A stretch of DNA of 64,000 nucleotides from Bacteroidota bacterium (GTDB taxonomy: Bacteria > Bacteroidota > Bacteroidia > AKYH767-A > 2013-40CM-41-45), in the NCBI GenBank assembly GCA_016711505.1, contig JADJSV010000001.1, positions 124,001 to 188,000 on the forward strand. The letters run 5' to 3'. A program made the translations under genes and the position numbers. The notes beneath the pieces are model-generated. The model was not told the DNA's origin. It made no database searches and saw nothing but the letters and a program-made list of their open reading frames with translations. Positions 51,091 to 62,076 of the stretch are shown here, piece by piece (position 1 is the first letter of the stretch; every line of letters starts with the position of its first letter).

Positions 51091-54000
51091 GTGAATCACC
51101 CATACGTCGGAAAATTTTTCCGGCTTCTCCTGTTATCTTTTCTTATATGTTTTTCAGTAACTGCCCAACAATCAGCTTCTTCTGAAGATGAATTGAAGAA
51201 GCAGGCTGAGAAAGCGTTCGTTGCCGAAAATTATGAAGAAGCACTATCCCCTTATTCGCAGTTATTAAGTCTTTATCCGAGAAACGCTACTTACAATTAT
51301 CGTTATGGTGTTGCTTTACTCAAAGCAGGAAAAATAAGACAAATGCAGTAAGTTATCTTGAAGCCGCTGCTAAAGATGCTACCAATCCGGAAGAAGTCTG
51401 GATCTATCTCGGACAAGCCTACATGATCATCGGAAAGTTTGATGATGCTTTGGGAAGTTTTCGAAAATTTGAAGCAATTGTCAATTCGACTAAACTGAAG
51501 AAATTTAATTCAGAAGAACTTAAGGCGAATTGTATGAATGCAATCGAACTTTTGAAAACGAGAAAGAATATTGTTATAGTTAGTTCGAAAGAAGTTTCGG
51601 TAAATGAATTCTATAAATTTTTCAGCTGGACAAATGCAAATGGAAAAATTGTTCCTGCGGCAGAACAATTTTTAACCTCTATGGACAAGGATAAACAAAA
51701 GGATCCTGTCATGTTCATTGCAAACGATAAGCAAACGATCTATCTATCGAGCTATGGTAAGAAAGGGGAGAATGGAAAAGATCTTTACATCGTCAGAAAA
51801 ATGCCGAATGGTCAATGGTCGGAACCTGAAAATTTAGGACCGACAATTAATTCGGAGACGAATGAAGATTTTCCTTATCTCGACCGTGATGGAAGAACTT
51901 TATATTTTTCTGCAAAGTCAAAAAAGAGTATCGGTGGCTATGATATTTTCAAATCAAACTTTGATTTTAATTCCGGAAAATGGTCTGCACCCGAAAATTT
52001 AGGCTGGCCGATCAATACTATCAGCGATGATTACTTGTATGTTCCAATTATCGGAACACAGGATGCATATTATGCAACAGGAATCAACACATCTAAAAAT
52101 GAAATTGAGATCCGGAGAATTCAATTACCGGATCAGGGTGAAGCTCTTGTAACGATTACCGGATATTATGCACCGACAGATCAAAAAGTTCGGCGTGATG
52201 CAAGGATCACCATCTTGCGCGGCGATGGTGAAGGCATTGTTACTTCAGTTTATACTGATCCTTTCACGGGAAAGTATGATGTTACATTAGAGCCCGGACA
52301 AGATTATATCATCGTTGTAGAAGGGGGCGGATATTTACCGCATTCGGAAAGTTTTTCACTACCGTCGCAACTGAACAATTCAGAGCTCAAGCAAATTGTA
52401 AAGGTTACACGTGAAAACACGAATGAGAATCTGACGCTTGAAAATTATTTTTATCCTGCAACTGCTGTCCGTGATGTTCCTTCTGAAGTTAAGTCTGCAA
52501 CTTATGATGTAAATGCGGATACGTCTTCAATGATGGCAGTTCAGATAAACAATCAGACTGTAATGGTTACTAAACCAGGCTCAGGAAAACCGGAAGAACA
52601 AACTGATGTAGAGTCGGCGAAAGGCGAGAATCTGGTAACTATCGAGAAGAAGGATGAATATGATCCAACTCTTGAGAAAGGTCCAACAGCTGATGAAATA
52701 AAACAAAAAAGTGAAGAAGAAGCAAGAGCGAAAGATCTTGTCAATGATTCAAAGAAGTCTGATAATTACGATATCACAATTGGGAATGAAGAATTGGCAG
52801 CCATAGCAATTATGGATGCTAAATCAGCGCGGGCAGAAGCAGATAGTTTATTGTTAGAAGTAGAGCGATTGAAGATAGGTGCCATTGAAAGAGACAGTCT
52901 TTCTGCTCAGGCAATGTCAAAGGCAGAAACGGCAAGCGAACAGGATAAGCCAACGTATCTTAATGAAGCTTATACCATGAAAGCTGATGCAGATAATATG
53001 CGTCGCCAGGCTTCTGATCTGACGATTGCTGCTATAGCAAAGGATACTGAAGCAAAAGCTTCTGAAGAAGATGCAGGTGAGTTGTTAGCTACAATTGGTG
53101 GTGATAAAGGAAAAAAGGATTCGAAAGTTATTGCTAAAAATGAAAATAAATCTGATCCGGCAAAGTCAAATCAGGAAAAAGCAGGTCAGGAGAAATCAGA
53201 TTCCGGTTTAGCTCAAAATATTAATTCAAAAACGAATGCTTCATCGGAAGAAATAAAAGAACTTTCTCCTTCGTAACGATCAGAATTCAACTACAAAATC
53301 TTCTGAAGAACAGGTAAATCAGGTTTCAGAATCGAATGAAAAAAGTAAAGTTGAGGAGAAAACAAATTCTGAGCAAATAGCAAAACAGGAAACTAATTCT
53401 GAGAAAGAAGTTGCTACTTCGGAAGGATCACAGAAGAAAAGTGACGGTCAGACATCACCTGCTCTTGCAATTCAGGATTCAGTAAAATTAACTGCTGATG
53501 AAAAGATTCAACAGTCCGCTCAGGGATCAACGACAAATCCGGATTCAGAACTTGCAGAAACTCAAAATGAAAAAAGTAAGGAAGATAAATCAGCAGATGA
53601 AGTAGCAGCTTCACAGACTATTGCAGAAACTGCAGACAACAAAGCTGGGATTCAGAATTCTGATTCTATTCGTAATGAAGTTGCAATAAAAGAAAATACG
53701 GCAAAGGAAAGTCCGGCGAATATTAGTACGGAAAAAACTTCCGATGATAGTCAAAAACCAGTAGTCGAAAATAACAATGCTGAAGACTCATCCAATCAGA
53801 GTGATCAGGTCGCAGCGAATGATAGAGCTGAAAGCATAGATAATGCAAAGGGAGCTCTAAAAATTAATACACAAGAGCAGGTTGCAGAAGATAAGAAAAC
53901 TGAAACTCCTGCGAATACTACAGCTCCGGAAAATTCAATTGCTGAAAAAAAATCATCAATAGAATCTACGAAATCTGAAACAGAACAAACAGCAAAAGTT

Positions 54001-56860
54001 GAGACTGATGAAACGATTACTTCAAAAGATACTGTTCCGGATTTTGTAAAAGAGAATATAACTTCAGATGATGTTGCTTCCGCTGCTTCTGAAAACAAGC
54101 CAAATGAAGAGATCGCTGAAGATGTAAAAACACAAGTGATCGATTCATCAAATGCACAATCGTCAAAAAGCAATAGTCAGGAACCAATCGTTGTTGACAA
54201 TGCAAATAAGAAATCTACTGATATAGCTCCGACTCAGGAAAGTGTTGATGAGAAAATTGCAATAAATTCAATTGACAATTCAAAGAACACAAATTCAGAT
54301 TCAACTGTTTCAGATAATAGTACATCAACTGAGCACACATCGAAAGTTGAATTAAAACCACCTTTTAAAGTTCCTGTTGAAGAAGAAAAACCTTTTCCAC
54401 CGGATATAAACAATTTGAAAGTTAATCCTGTAAATGAAGAAGCAAGAATTGCATATCAGGCATTCAAAACGAAATACAGAAATGCAAAACAACTTTCTGA
54501 TCAATCTGTAGAATTGCAGAATAGAATTGTTAATTCCAATGATTCTCCGGAGAAGGACAGTCTGATCTACATTTCAAACAATCTTACAGAACAATCTACA
54601 TTAATCTATGCTGAAGCGCAGGATCAATTAAAAGCTGCACAAGCTATCGATCCTGATGTGAAGAATAAAATGGAAGTCAATGAGCAGATCATTGCTTACA
54701 ATTCTTCTATGCCAACTAACAATGCAAATAACAGCACCAGCCCGACATTAAATGCACCGGATCAACAGAAGCCTGATACAAAATCCAAAATTGAAACCGT
54801 TACCGGAACAGAAGTTCACTGTAACAGGAACTGTAACAGGAACTGATACAGTAACAGATAACTCAGCTATAACAGAAACGAAATCGGGTAAAGAAGACCA
54901 ACCTGTTGTAAGTACAACTGCTGAAACTTCAGGAGATGTAGTTGAAAAGGCTCCAGAAGAAGTTGTTGCTGAAAAACCGGCAGACAATCTTGCTGTAGTT
55001 GCACCGGTAGTTAATGAATATGAACTGACTCCGGAAGAAGCAAAAGCAGTTGATGAAGCAACGACTTTTACAGTTGAAACTCCAAATGGAAAAGAAGTTG
55101 TGAAAATTGATACTGTTGGTATCAATACACGTCATCCCGAATTTCAGAAATATGTAGAAGTAAATAAAGAGATCACAAATAAGCAAGTCGAAACTATCGA
55201 TGTGTTTGCAGATGCAGTCAATCAGCAGAAACTTGCTGTTGAACAAAAGCAGGAGCAGAATAAGTTGATGGACAAAGCAGAAGTAGAGCAGGACCGTCCA
55301 ACGAAAGCTCAGATTTTTATTAAGGCCGATGCTTATCGCGATTCATCGAAGAAGAATGAAGCAGAAGCAGCAGAAAAATTTGCAATTGCGCAAAGTAAAA
55401 CTTCCGAAGTAAAGAACAAGACTGCAGAAATGCAGGAGATCCGTCAACGGATTGCGATTCCGGGAAGAGAGTTACCAAAGCAGGCAACAAATTCAAAGAT
55501 CAATCCACAAGGGTTAACGCAGGAAGAATTGACTGCTATGTCGCAACCGAAAGCGGACGATGTACCTGCGAATACATCTGAAAGTAACAATAGAACTTCA
55601 ACTGAGTCTTCAAGCAATGTTACACGTCAGTCAACAGCGGTATCAACACCGGCTACAACTTTCGCTCCTGAAAAAGTTCAGGAATTTGCAAAGCAATCGT
55701 TTAGTATTGCAAGCGCTCCGGTTTACAATAAAGAGAATCCGATTCCTATGAATCCGCCGATACCTGATGGACTTGTCTTCAAAGTACAGATCGGAGCATT
55801 CAGAAATGAAATTCCTGCGGAGAAATTCCAGGGAGTTCAGCCGATCACTGCTGAAACAACTCGTCCGGGTTGGGTTCGTTATTGTGTAGGATTGTTCCAG
55901 ACATTTGAACCTGCTGTAGTAGTTAAGAAAGAAATGCAACAACGTGGATTTAAAGATGCATTTGTTGTTGCGTATCTGAATGGAAAACGAATCGGACTCG
56001 ATGAAGCGTATGCAATGATCGCAAAGAACAAATCGAAACCTGATAATAATTATGTTGCCAGTTCACAAACTGAAATGGCGTTACTGAGAGCAAACAATAT
56101 TCGTCCTGAGAACATTTCATCTATCAGAAATAATGTGATGGATACCGATGAAAAAACTTTCTATGGTGAAAATGCTTCGAGTGTCAAGAAATCACTTGCT
56201 GTTGTAGAATATGCAGTTCAGGTTGGAGTCTATAAAACGCAAACAACACCACGCGGATTGCAAACGCTTACTCCATTATTTACTGAGAAGATCAGAAACA
56301 ATCTATATCGTTTCACGAGTGATCACTTTGTAAGTTATGCATCTGCTGATTCAATGAAACGAATTGCAAGAAGAGAAGGAGTAAAGGATGCATTTATTGT
56401 TGTGTATAGAAACGGTGTTCAGTCTGCTTTATCATCTGTTCCGGTAGCGGAAAGAAGAACAACGCCTTCATCTGCATTACCTGTGAGAACAACTCCAAGT
56501 CAACCGGCAGAAACAACACCAGTTGTTTCAAATCCTGTCGTTAGTCCGAAGTCAACATTGCCAACAGCTGTTGAAGGTGGAGAAAAAATAATTTATCGCG
56601 TTCAATTGGGAGCATTCAAAAATAACATTCCATTTACTGCTGTCGTTTCATTCCTGAATGTTGCTGATAAAGGTATCACCCAACAAACAGACGATCGTGG
56701 ATTGCATATTTTCTATGCAGGAACATTCGGTAAATTCTCTGAAGCAGCGGCACTAAAAGCTGAGATCGTATCGAAAGGGGTTGCTGATGCTTTTGTTGTG
56801 GCATTGCAAGGTGGGAAAAGAGTAGTGCTCACGGATGCTATGAAGAATGAAGAGAAATGA
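51091..56860 (+). CDS. Giant envelope protein: TPR, PD40 propeller, disordered linker, three SPOR-like domains; three frameshifts
   Basis: One ~1,920-residue product is split into four frames by single-base shifts at 51330-51334 (one A missing in a run of five), near 53271-53276 (one extra base) and near 54829 (one extra base). From a GTG start at 51091 it has a signal peptide (FFRLLLLSFLICFSVTAQQ), TPRs (to ~51520), PD40/WD40-like blades (~51690-52080: DGRTLYFSAKSKKSIGGYDIF), a carboxypeptidase-regulatory-like domain (~52130-52400), about 800 residues of Glu/Ser/Lys-rich linker and coiled coil, and three SPOR-like modules near 55771-55995, 56206-56430 and 56590-56830. SPOR domains bind denuded peptidoglycan, so it probably sits in the periplasm and links wall and outer-membrane complexes. 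Confidence 0.85.
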
Positions 56861-56888
56861 AGTAGAATGAAGTGAAATGAAGTGGAAT

Positions 56889-56921
56889 GAAGTGAAAAGT
56901 GGAAAGTGAAAAGTGAAAAGT
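56889..56921. repeat. AAAAGTG/GAAGTGA array after the giant SPOR gene
   Basis: AAGTGAA, AAGTGGA and AAAAGTG units follow the stop codon (56861 on), part of the same heptad family as at 23588 and 42553. A run of GAAAAAA follows, up to the ClpS gene end. Confidence 0.65.
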
Positions 56922-57024
56922 TGCTTTGCCGCAAATCAATTGTAACGATAAGCGCTAACATCCGAAAGACGGAAAAAGAAAAAAGAAAAAAGAAAAAAGC
57001 AAAAAGCAAGAAGCAAAAAGTTTC

Positions 57025-57315
57025 CTACTTAATCACTGCTGAAAGTCCACGGTCAATAAGCGCATCTTTCATTGGTTTCAGATTTGCAAATGAATCAGAC
57101 TTTACTGTGCATTGGCCGTTGTAGTGAATGATGTAGGTACATTGTTCAGCCTGGATGATATCATGTTTGCAGATCTCCACCAGACATTCAATTACAAAAT
57201 CGAAAGTATTTTCATCGTCATTATAAAGTATCAGATCACGAACACGGGCTTCTTTGACCTCTTCAATTACAACTTCTTCTGCTTCCGGGTTGAGGGTGTT
57301 AAATAGCGATTTCAT
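57025..57315 (-). CDS. clpS: ATP-dependent Clp protease adaptor ClpS
   Basis: A 96-residue N-degron adaptor that delivers proteins with N-terminal bulky residues to ClpAP. The motif LILYNDDENTFDFVIECL contains the conserved N-end-binding Asn-Asp pair, and the fold continues with QAEQCTYIIHYNGQCTVKS. An acidic 20-residue N-terminus (LNPEAEEVVIEEVKEA) precedes it. Single gene, convergent with the giant SPOR gene. Confidence 0.93.
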   Translation of the reverse strand: MKSLFNTLNPEAEEVVIEEVKEARVRDLILYNDDENTFDFVIECLVEICKHDIIQAEQCTYIIHYNGQCTVKSDSFANLKPMKDALIDRGLSAVIK

Positions 57316-57453
57316 TTTCTTTTCTGAATTATTCCTTTACAGGTACAAAAGTAGGAATTATTTTGTTCCCAAGCAGGGGATTTTTAGCTAGTTTTTTAGG
57401 GATTAGGGGTTTACAGGCGATTTTCAGGTCCTTTTTTTAGTCTAAGGGTAAAT

Positions 57454-57533
57454 TAAACACAAGGACACTAAGGTCACAATAAGAACACGGAAATCTTAGT
57501 GGTCTTCTTGTGAACTTAGTGCCCTTTGTGTTA
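57454..57533. repeat. Dispersed long-hairpin repeat, copy 3
   Basis: Arms near 57454-57479 and 57508-57533 pair with one single-base bulge and two mismatches. The 28-base centre differs from that of the copy at 7443-7520 at only a few positions. Unlike the other two copies it lies between divergent genes (clpS and the M48 peptidase gene), so it cannot serve solely as a terminator. Confidence 0.85.
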
Positions 57534-57608
57534 AAAAAAAATCAGGGAAAATTGTTTCCACCATTTCCTTACCCTTTCCTAAGCACAAAAATTCCCCCGA
57601 AAAACCAT

Positions 57609-57616
57609 TACATTTG
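57609..57616 (+). promoter_or_regulatory. -7 box of the M48 peptidase gene
   Basis: TACATTTG is a perfect TAnnTTTG match, 26 bases before the ATG at 57643. No good TTG is at the -33 distance. Confidence 0.45.
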
Positions 57617-57642
57617 GCACGATATTTCACCACACAAATTCT

Positions 57643-58439
57643 ATGAGAACACATAAAATCAAGGCACTCAGTATAGCATTGCTCTTTACTGCCTGCAGCA
57701 CAGTTCCAATTTCGAACAGAAAACAAATGAACCTTTTGCCTGAAAGCCAAATGGTATCGATGAGTTTAACGAGTTACCAGGATTTCTTAAAACAGCATCC
57801 GCCGGTTACAGGCACACCGGAAGCGCAAATGGTTAAAAACATTGGTGCGAAAATTCAGTCTGCTGTTGTTACTTACCTTGGACAACACAAAATGGGTGAC
57901 CGTGTTGCCGGATATAAATGGGAATACAATCTGGTAAATTCTCCGGAAGTAAATGCATGGTGTATGCCGGGTGGCAAGGTTGTCGTTTATTCAGGCATCT
58001 TACCGCTCACACAAGATGAAGCAAGTCTGGCAATAGTTATGGGTCATGAAATTGCTCACGCTGTGGCTCGCCACGGAAACGAACGGATGAGTCAGATGTT
58101 GATGCAACAAGCCGGAGGAATGGCATTGGATGTGGCACTTTCAACAAAGACTGCCGAAACAAAGAACATGTTCATGACAGCCTACGGAGCCGGTTCCACT
58201 TTAGGAATTCTGAAATACTCCCGTACTCATGAAACAGAAGCCGATAAATTAGGTTTGATCTTCGCAGCAATGGCCGGTTACGATCCACAAAAGCAGTTTC
58301 ATTCTGGCAAAGAATGGGTCAGCAAGGCGGTTCGAAGCCACCGGAGTTTTTAAGTACCCATCCAAGTGATGCGACACGAATCAAAGACCTTCAGTCATTT
58401 ATGCCTACAGCCTTAAAGTATTACAAAGGCAAGAAATAA
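57643..58439 (+). CDS. M48 family metallopeptidase lipoprotein, frameshifted
   Basis: A ~265-residue zinc peptidase of the BepA/LoiP (M48C) type involved in outer-membrane protein quality control. It has a lipobox (SIALLFTAC, C near residue 18), the HExxH motif in MGHEIAHAVARHGNE and the third ligand in ETEADKLGL. The open frame ends early at 58353. Adding one A to the AAAA at 58289-58292 restores PQKAVSFWQRMGQQGGSKPP and then ...TRIKDLQSFMPTALKYYKGKK with a stop at 58437-58439. Sequence error is the likely cause. Confidence 0.9.
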
Positions 58440-58455
58440 TCGCTTCACAAATCCT

Positions 58456-58484
58456 TTGCAGGAATCATTTTTAATCTATCTTTG
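58456..58484 (+). promoter_or_regulatory. Bacteroidota-type promoter of tRNA-Arg
   Basis: TTG (58456-58458), an 18-bp spacer and TATCTTTG (58477-58484) match the -33/-7 consensus exactly. The mature tRNA begins about 46 bases after the expected transcript start, implying a 5' leader removed by RNase P. Confidence 0.75.
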
Positions 58485-58537
58485 CGGCCTCGTTTTTGAA
58501 TCAAAACAGCGATTCTAAGCGTTTCTAAAATATTATT

Positions 58538-58611
58538 GCACCCGTAGCTTAACTGGATAGAGCATCTGACTACGGATCAGAAGGTTAGGGGTTCGACTCC
58601 CTTCGGGTGCA
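58538..58611 (+). tRNA. tRNA-Arg (anticodon ACG)
   Basis: A standard 74-base tRNA with acceptor stem GCACCCG/CGGGTGC. The anticodon stem TCTGA/TCAGA encloses loop CTACGGA, giving ACG (A34 probably edited to inosine). The T-loop is GTTCGAC. CCA is not encoded. Confidence 0.95.
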
Positions 58612-58616
58612 CTTGG

Positions 58617-58691
58617 AGTGTCAGTCACAGTTTCAGAGTCAGTTGCCAGTTTTACTGCAGACTGACTTTGGTATTCTGAGTGACACTTTTT
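58617..58691 (+). terminator. Long hairpin terminator after tRNA-Arg
   Basis: AGTGTCA (58617) pairs with TGACACT near 58681, and an inner GAGTCAGT/ACTGACTT pair extends the stem. TTTTTT follows. Confidence 0.75.
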
Positions 58692-58748
58692 TATTTCACA
58701 GAAGTTTATTTTTTGTTTCTTTAGAAATACTTTCTACTCAGATTTTAT

Positions 58749-59669
58749 ATGAAAATTATCTTTCTGATCTTTCTTTACTCTGTGGCTAGGTTTTCAACTC
58801 AAGCTCAAACTTCCATTTATCATGAGTTTCCGGATTCAAATGCTGTTTGGAATATTGACGAAAGTGCATATTGTTTTATGTTGCCGTTTGCTACTCTCAG
58901 ATATTCAATTGTTATGGATGGTGATACGCTAATTGGAGGAAGTAATTATCATAAACTCAATATTCCTTACGTAGATACTACTTCAGCTCCTTGTTATACG
59001 GGTTATCCTCAGTATGCTGGTTCGATACGTGAAGATGTTGCGCTGAAAATGGTTTACATCATTCCACCGGATGACTCGGTTGAACAAGTGCTTTATGATT
59101 TCAATTTAGAAGTTGGTGATACTGTTCACGGATATCTGGGGTCTTGGTTGTTTCCGAATAATCTTGATACAGTAACTGCAATCGATTCAATTCTGGTAGG
59201 AAACAGTTATCGAAAGCGATGGTCCATTTGTCCGAATTATGATATTTTTATAATCGAAGGAGTAGGGTCAACTTTTGGTTTAATTGAATATTCACCCGGT
59301 TCTATGTCTGCTGATTTTACTCAATACACCGTAAGGTGTTTCAAACAAAACGACACTTTGCTTTATCCTTACTGGAATACAACTTGTGATTTGATCAATA
59401 CTGCTGATAAAATCAATCAATCCGCTTTTAAAACTTCGGTTTTTCCAAATCCTTTTACAATGGAATCAACACTCACAATCGATCCTTCAATAGAATTATC
59501 AGATCTAAATCTATCAATATATAATTCACTTGGAATCTTGACCCGCAATCATAAAATTGTCGACCATTCTACAACTATCCGGAAAGATGACCTGCCAAAT
59601 GGGTTATATTATTTAAAAATTTTGAAGGATGGATTAATCATCGGAAGCGGAAAAATAATTATTAAATAA
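58749..59669 (+). CDS. T9SS-sorted secreted protein
   Basis: A 306-residue protein with a signal peptide (IIFLIFLYSVARFSTQAQT). The central ~200 residues are an unassigned beta-rich domain with VMDGDTLIGGSNYHKL near residue 60. The last ~80 residues (VFPNPFTMESTLTI, LGILTRN, PNGLYYLKIL, GKIIIK) form a type A T9SS sorting domain. The function of the exported domain is unknown. Confidence 0.87.
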   Translation: MKIIFLIFLYSVARFSTQAQTSIYHEFPDSNAVWNIDESAYCFMLPFATLRYSIVMDGDTLIGGSNYHKLNIPYVDTTSAPCYTGYPQYAGSIREDVALKMVYIIPPDDSVEQVLYDFNLEVGDTVHGYLGSWLFPNNLDTVTAIDSILVGNSYRKRWSICPNYDIFIIEGVGSTFGLIEYSPGSMSADFTQYTVRCFKQNDTLLYPYWNTTCDLINTADKINQSAFKTSVFPNPFTMESTLTIDPSIELSDLNLSIYNSLGILTRNHKIVDHSTTIRKDDLPNGLYYLKILKDGLIIGSGKIIIK

Positions 59670-59683
59670 AACTATTCGATAAA

Positions 59684-59860
59684 GTGACATATCTGCCTAA
59701 TAAGTCTTCTGTTATACTAAGTATTATTTGTGTTTTAATAATTTGCGCTTGTTTTTATCTTGCAGAAATAATAAAGTTAGAAATTGTCAGAACTATATTG
59801 TACATAATAATTTTTTGTGTTATTTATTATTTGAGAAGCAAACTAAAAGTCAGAGTATGA
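59684..59860 (+). CDS. Small two-helix membrane protein (58 residues), tentative
   Basis: A GTG-initiated frame just after the T9SS gene encodes two hydrophobic segments: SVILSIICVLIICACFYLA, then VRTILYIIIFCVIYYL, separated by a short charged loop (EIIKLE). It ends in a basic tail (RSKLKVRV). The pattern is unlike random AT-rich DNA but there is no strong ribosome binding site. Confidence 0.4.
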   Translation: MTYLPNKSSVILSIICVLIICACFYLAEIIKLEIVRTILYIIIFCVIYYLRSKLKVRV

Positions 59861-59892
59861 TCTTAACATCCGAAAACTCTAATAGATATTAC

Positions 59893-61974
59893 TCACTTAA
59901 TCACCACAAACTTCTCCTGATAAACCACATCCGGATTTTTCACAACCAATAAATATACTCCATTCATTAAAGAACTCACATCAAGTTTTGTGAAGCTTTC
60001 TTTTGTGGTAAGTTTTATTTTTTCTTTTCCTTGCAGGTCTACAACCATTATTTCCGAGACTGAATTTTTCGAAAGAGAAATGTTCAATTCATTTGATGTT
60101 GGGTTAGGGGAAATAGATAATGATGAAATATGATTTTCAATAATGCCTACGGGGCTACTGATGTAGATCGTATCGATTAGAGTGTTGTATTGCAATTGAT
60201 AACCTCCCCATGAAATTGCATTGGAATAAACTGACAAGTAAAAAGTATCAGTTCCGGAATAAGTTGGTGGGACTAGCATAGAAATGGTTGCTATAGTGTC
60301 ACCCGCAACCTGTGCATTAATGTGATTGGTTCGGCATATAACTACGGAATTTAAATTAAAGTTACCTGGATTGAAATTGAAATATGAATATAGATCTGTC
60401 AACGGGTTACCAAATGAAGTTGTATTGACTTCAAGCGAACTACTGGTCAGATTCAGATGAATTCCTTGAGCAGTGGGACCAATGAATGTGTTAAAAGATA
60501 ATCCGTAGATAGAATCAAAAGGAACGGACGAACTTCCGGCTATAACATCTAAAACCAGCGTATCGGCTGCATGAATAGAATTATTTCTGAATTCGAATCT
60601 TAAATCAGGAAGTGTCGGAGAAGATTGCTGTTGTCTTTGCCAATCTGGCCCTAGATTCCGGGGATAAAAATGATACAATAATGGTAATAGATCCGTTGAG
60701 TCTATCTGCCCATTTCCATCTACATCTGAAAACTTGTAATTAATTCCTGATTGGAATCTGTCTGTCCAGTTTTTTGAATATACTACGTTTTGCGTCCATC
60801 CCTTTACGAGAGAATCATGCGCTGGACCGGAAGTGCCCATTGCAGCAGCAACATAAACGGCATCATCTGCGAATCCTAAAACAGAATTATTATTTGCATT
60901 TCCCGGATAAAAATAACTCGTAGAATCAAGAACACTATTTCCATTGCTGTCAAGACGAGCTATAAACGGTGAATATCCGGTTTGCTGATAAACGAAGAAC
61001 CATGTTCGCCACCCTCCACCGACAATGTATGATCCGGGTATGATTTCTTTAATAGCATGAAATCCGAATTGCGGGAATAAGGAGGTCTTCGTCCATTCTA
61101 AATTTCCATTGAGATCATATTTGTTGATCTCGGCATTGTTTACACTATCCTGAAATGTTGTTATAAATCCACCATCAGAAGTAGGAGCAGAGTAAAATGC
61201 ATGTATCGGTAAGTCCCATATAACATTTCCATTTTGAAGACCGATTTTCATTACTCTTGCATTCGATTGAGCAAAAATATAAAGTGAGTCGAAGGAGATG
61301 ATCTGGAATAAGCCTGAAACATTTAGATTCCACATTGGGTTGCCTGCAAAATCTTCTTTTTTAATTGTATCTGTTTTTATATTAAGTATTGCACTATCAG
61401 TTGTCGCAGTGAGATTACCTGTAAATGGATATCTGTTTCGGATAAAATTACCATTTATGTCAAGTTCTACCAGTGAATCAAAAAACTGAAGAAGATATGT
61501 ATTAGTAACTGTCGGTTGGAATGAGATTACATTCATAGTTGGGGTAGGGCCGTTGTAAGTCTTAGACCACTCAACAGTTCCATTTGAATCTCTTTTCTGA
61601 ACAACATCTGTAACACCGGAGCCCATATGCCTGAAGACAAAACAACAGCCATCGTCATCTGTAACGTGGAAGCTAAAGCAATACTCAATATATATTCCAC
61701 CAGATTGTGCAATACCTAAATCCCATATTATTCTTCCGGAAGAATCTGTTTTCACCAGATCGGTACGGTCACCTTTGGTCATTTGATATAAACCGAGAAT
61801 ATTCTTTGTTGATGTTATGCCTAAGGCAATTGGACCAACACTAACACTATCATTATTTTGGGATGGGAGCAAATAGTCAATGTTCAGAGTCTGAGACCAG
61901 GTTGATGATTGGCTGATTACGGATTTCGGAAAAAATAAAATTAGGAAGATTGCACTAAGAAGAGAGTTTTTCAT
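59893..61974 (-). CDS. T9SS-sorted protein with propeller-like repeats and EF-hand/dockerin-like motif
   Basis: From the ATG at 61974 (MKNSLLSAIFLILFFPKSVI, signal peptide) the protein has 693 residues; the ATG at 61998 adds 8 residues. The first ~420 residues contain -DGN-EW-K- repeats like those of the protein at 33292. Near residue 425, DVDGNGQIDSTDLLPLLYHF fits a dockerin/EF-hand calcium loop. A cohesin-like or other beta domain (LVLDVIAGSSSVPFDSIYGLSF) follows. The type A T9SS sorting domain ends the protein (ISPNPTSNELNISL, MNGVYLLVVKNP). Confidence 0.87.
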   Translation of the reverse strand: MKNSLLSAIFLILFFPKSVISQSSTWSQTLNIDYLLPSQNNDSVSVGPIALGITSTKNILGLYQMTKGDRTDLVKTDSSGRIIWDLGIAQSGGIYIEYCFSFHVTDDDGCCFVFRHMGSGVTDVVQKRDSNGTVEWSKTYNGPTPTMNVISFQPTVTNTYLLQFFDSLVELDINGNFIRNRYPFTGNLTATTDSAILNIKTDTIKKEDFAGNPMWNLNVSGLFQIISFDSLYIFAQSNARVMKIGLQNGNVIWDLPIHAFYSAPTSDGGFITTFQDSVNNAEINKYDLNGNLEWTKTSLFPQFGFHAIKEIIPGSYIVGGGWRTWFFVYQQTGYSPFIARLDSNGNSVLDSTSYFYPGNANNNSVLGFADDAVYVAAAMGTSGPAHDSLVKGWTQNVVYSKNWTDRFQSGINYKFSDVDGNGQIDSTDLLPLLYHFYPRNLGPDWQRQQQSSPTLPDLRFEFRNNSIHAADTLVLDVIAGSSSVPFDSIYGLSFNTFIGPTAQGIHLNLTSSSLEVNTTSFGNPLTDLYSYFNFNPGNFNLNSVVICRTNHINAQVAGDTIATISMLVPPTYSGTDTFYLSVYSNAISWGGYQLQYNTLIDTIYISSPVGIIENHISSLSISPNPTSNELNISLSKNSVSEIMVVDLQGKEKIKLTTKESFTKLDVSSLMNGVYLLVVKNPDVVYQEKFVVIK

Positions 61975-62076
61975 GCACAAGTAATTATTAGATTTCAAAT
62001 CTATCGTTTACTTTCATCTCAAATTTTAAATTTTCGCCAATGGAGGAATTTTGTAGGTGAAATTCGCTTGGAATTT

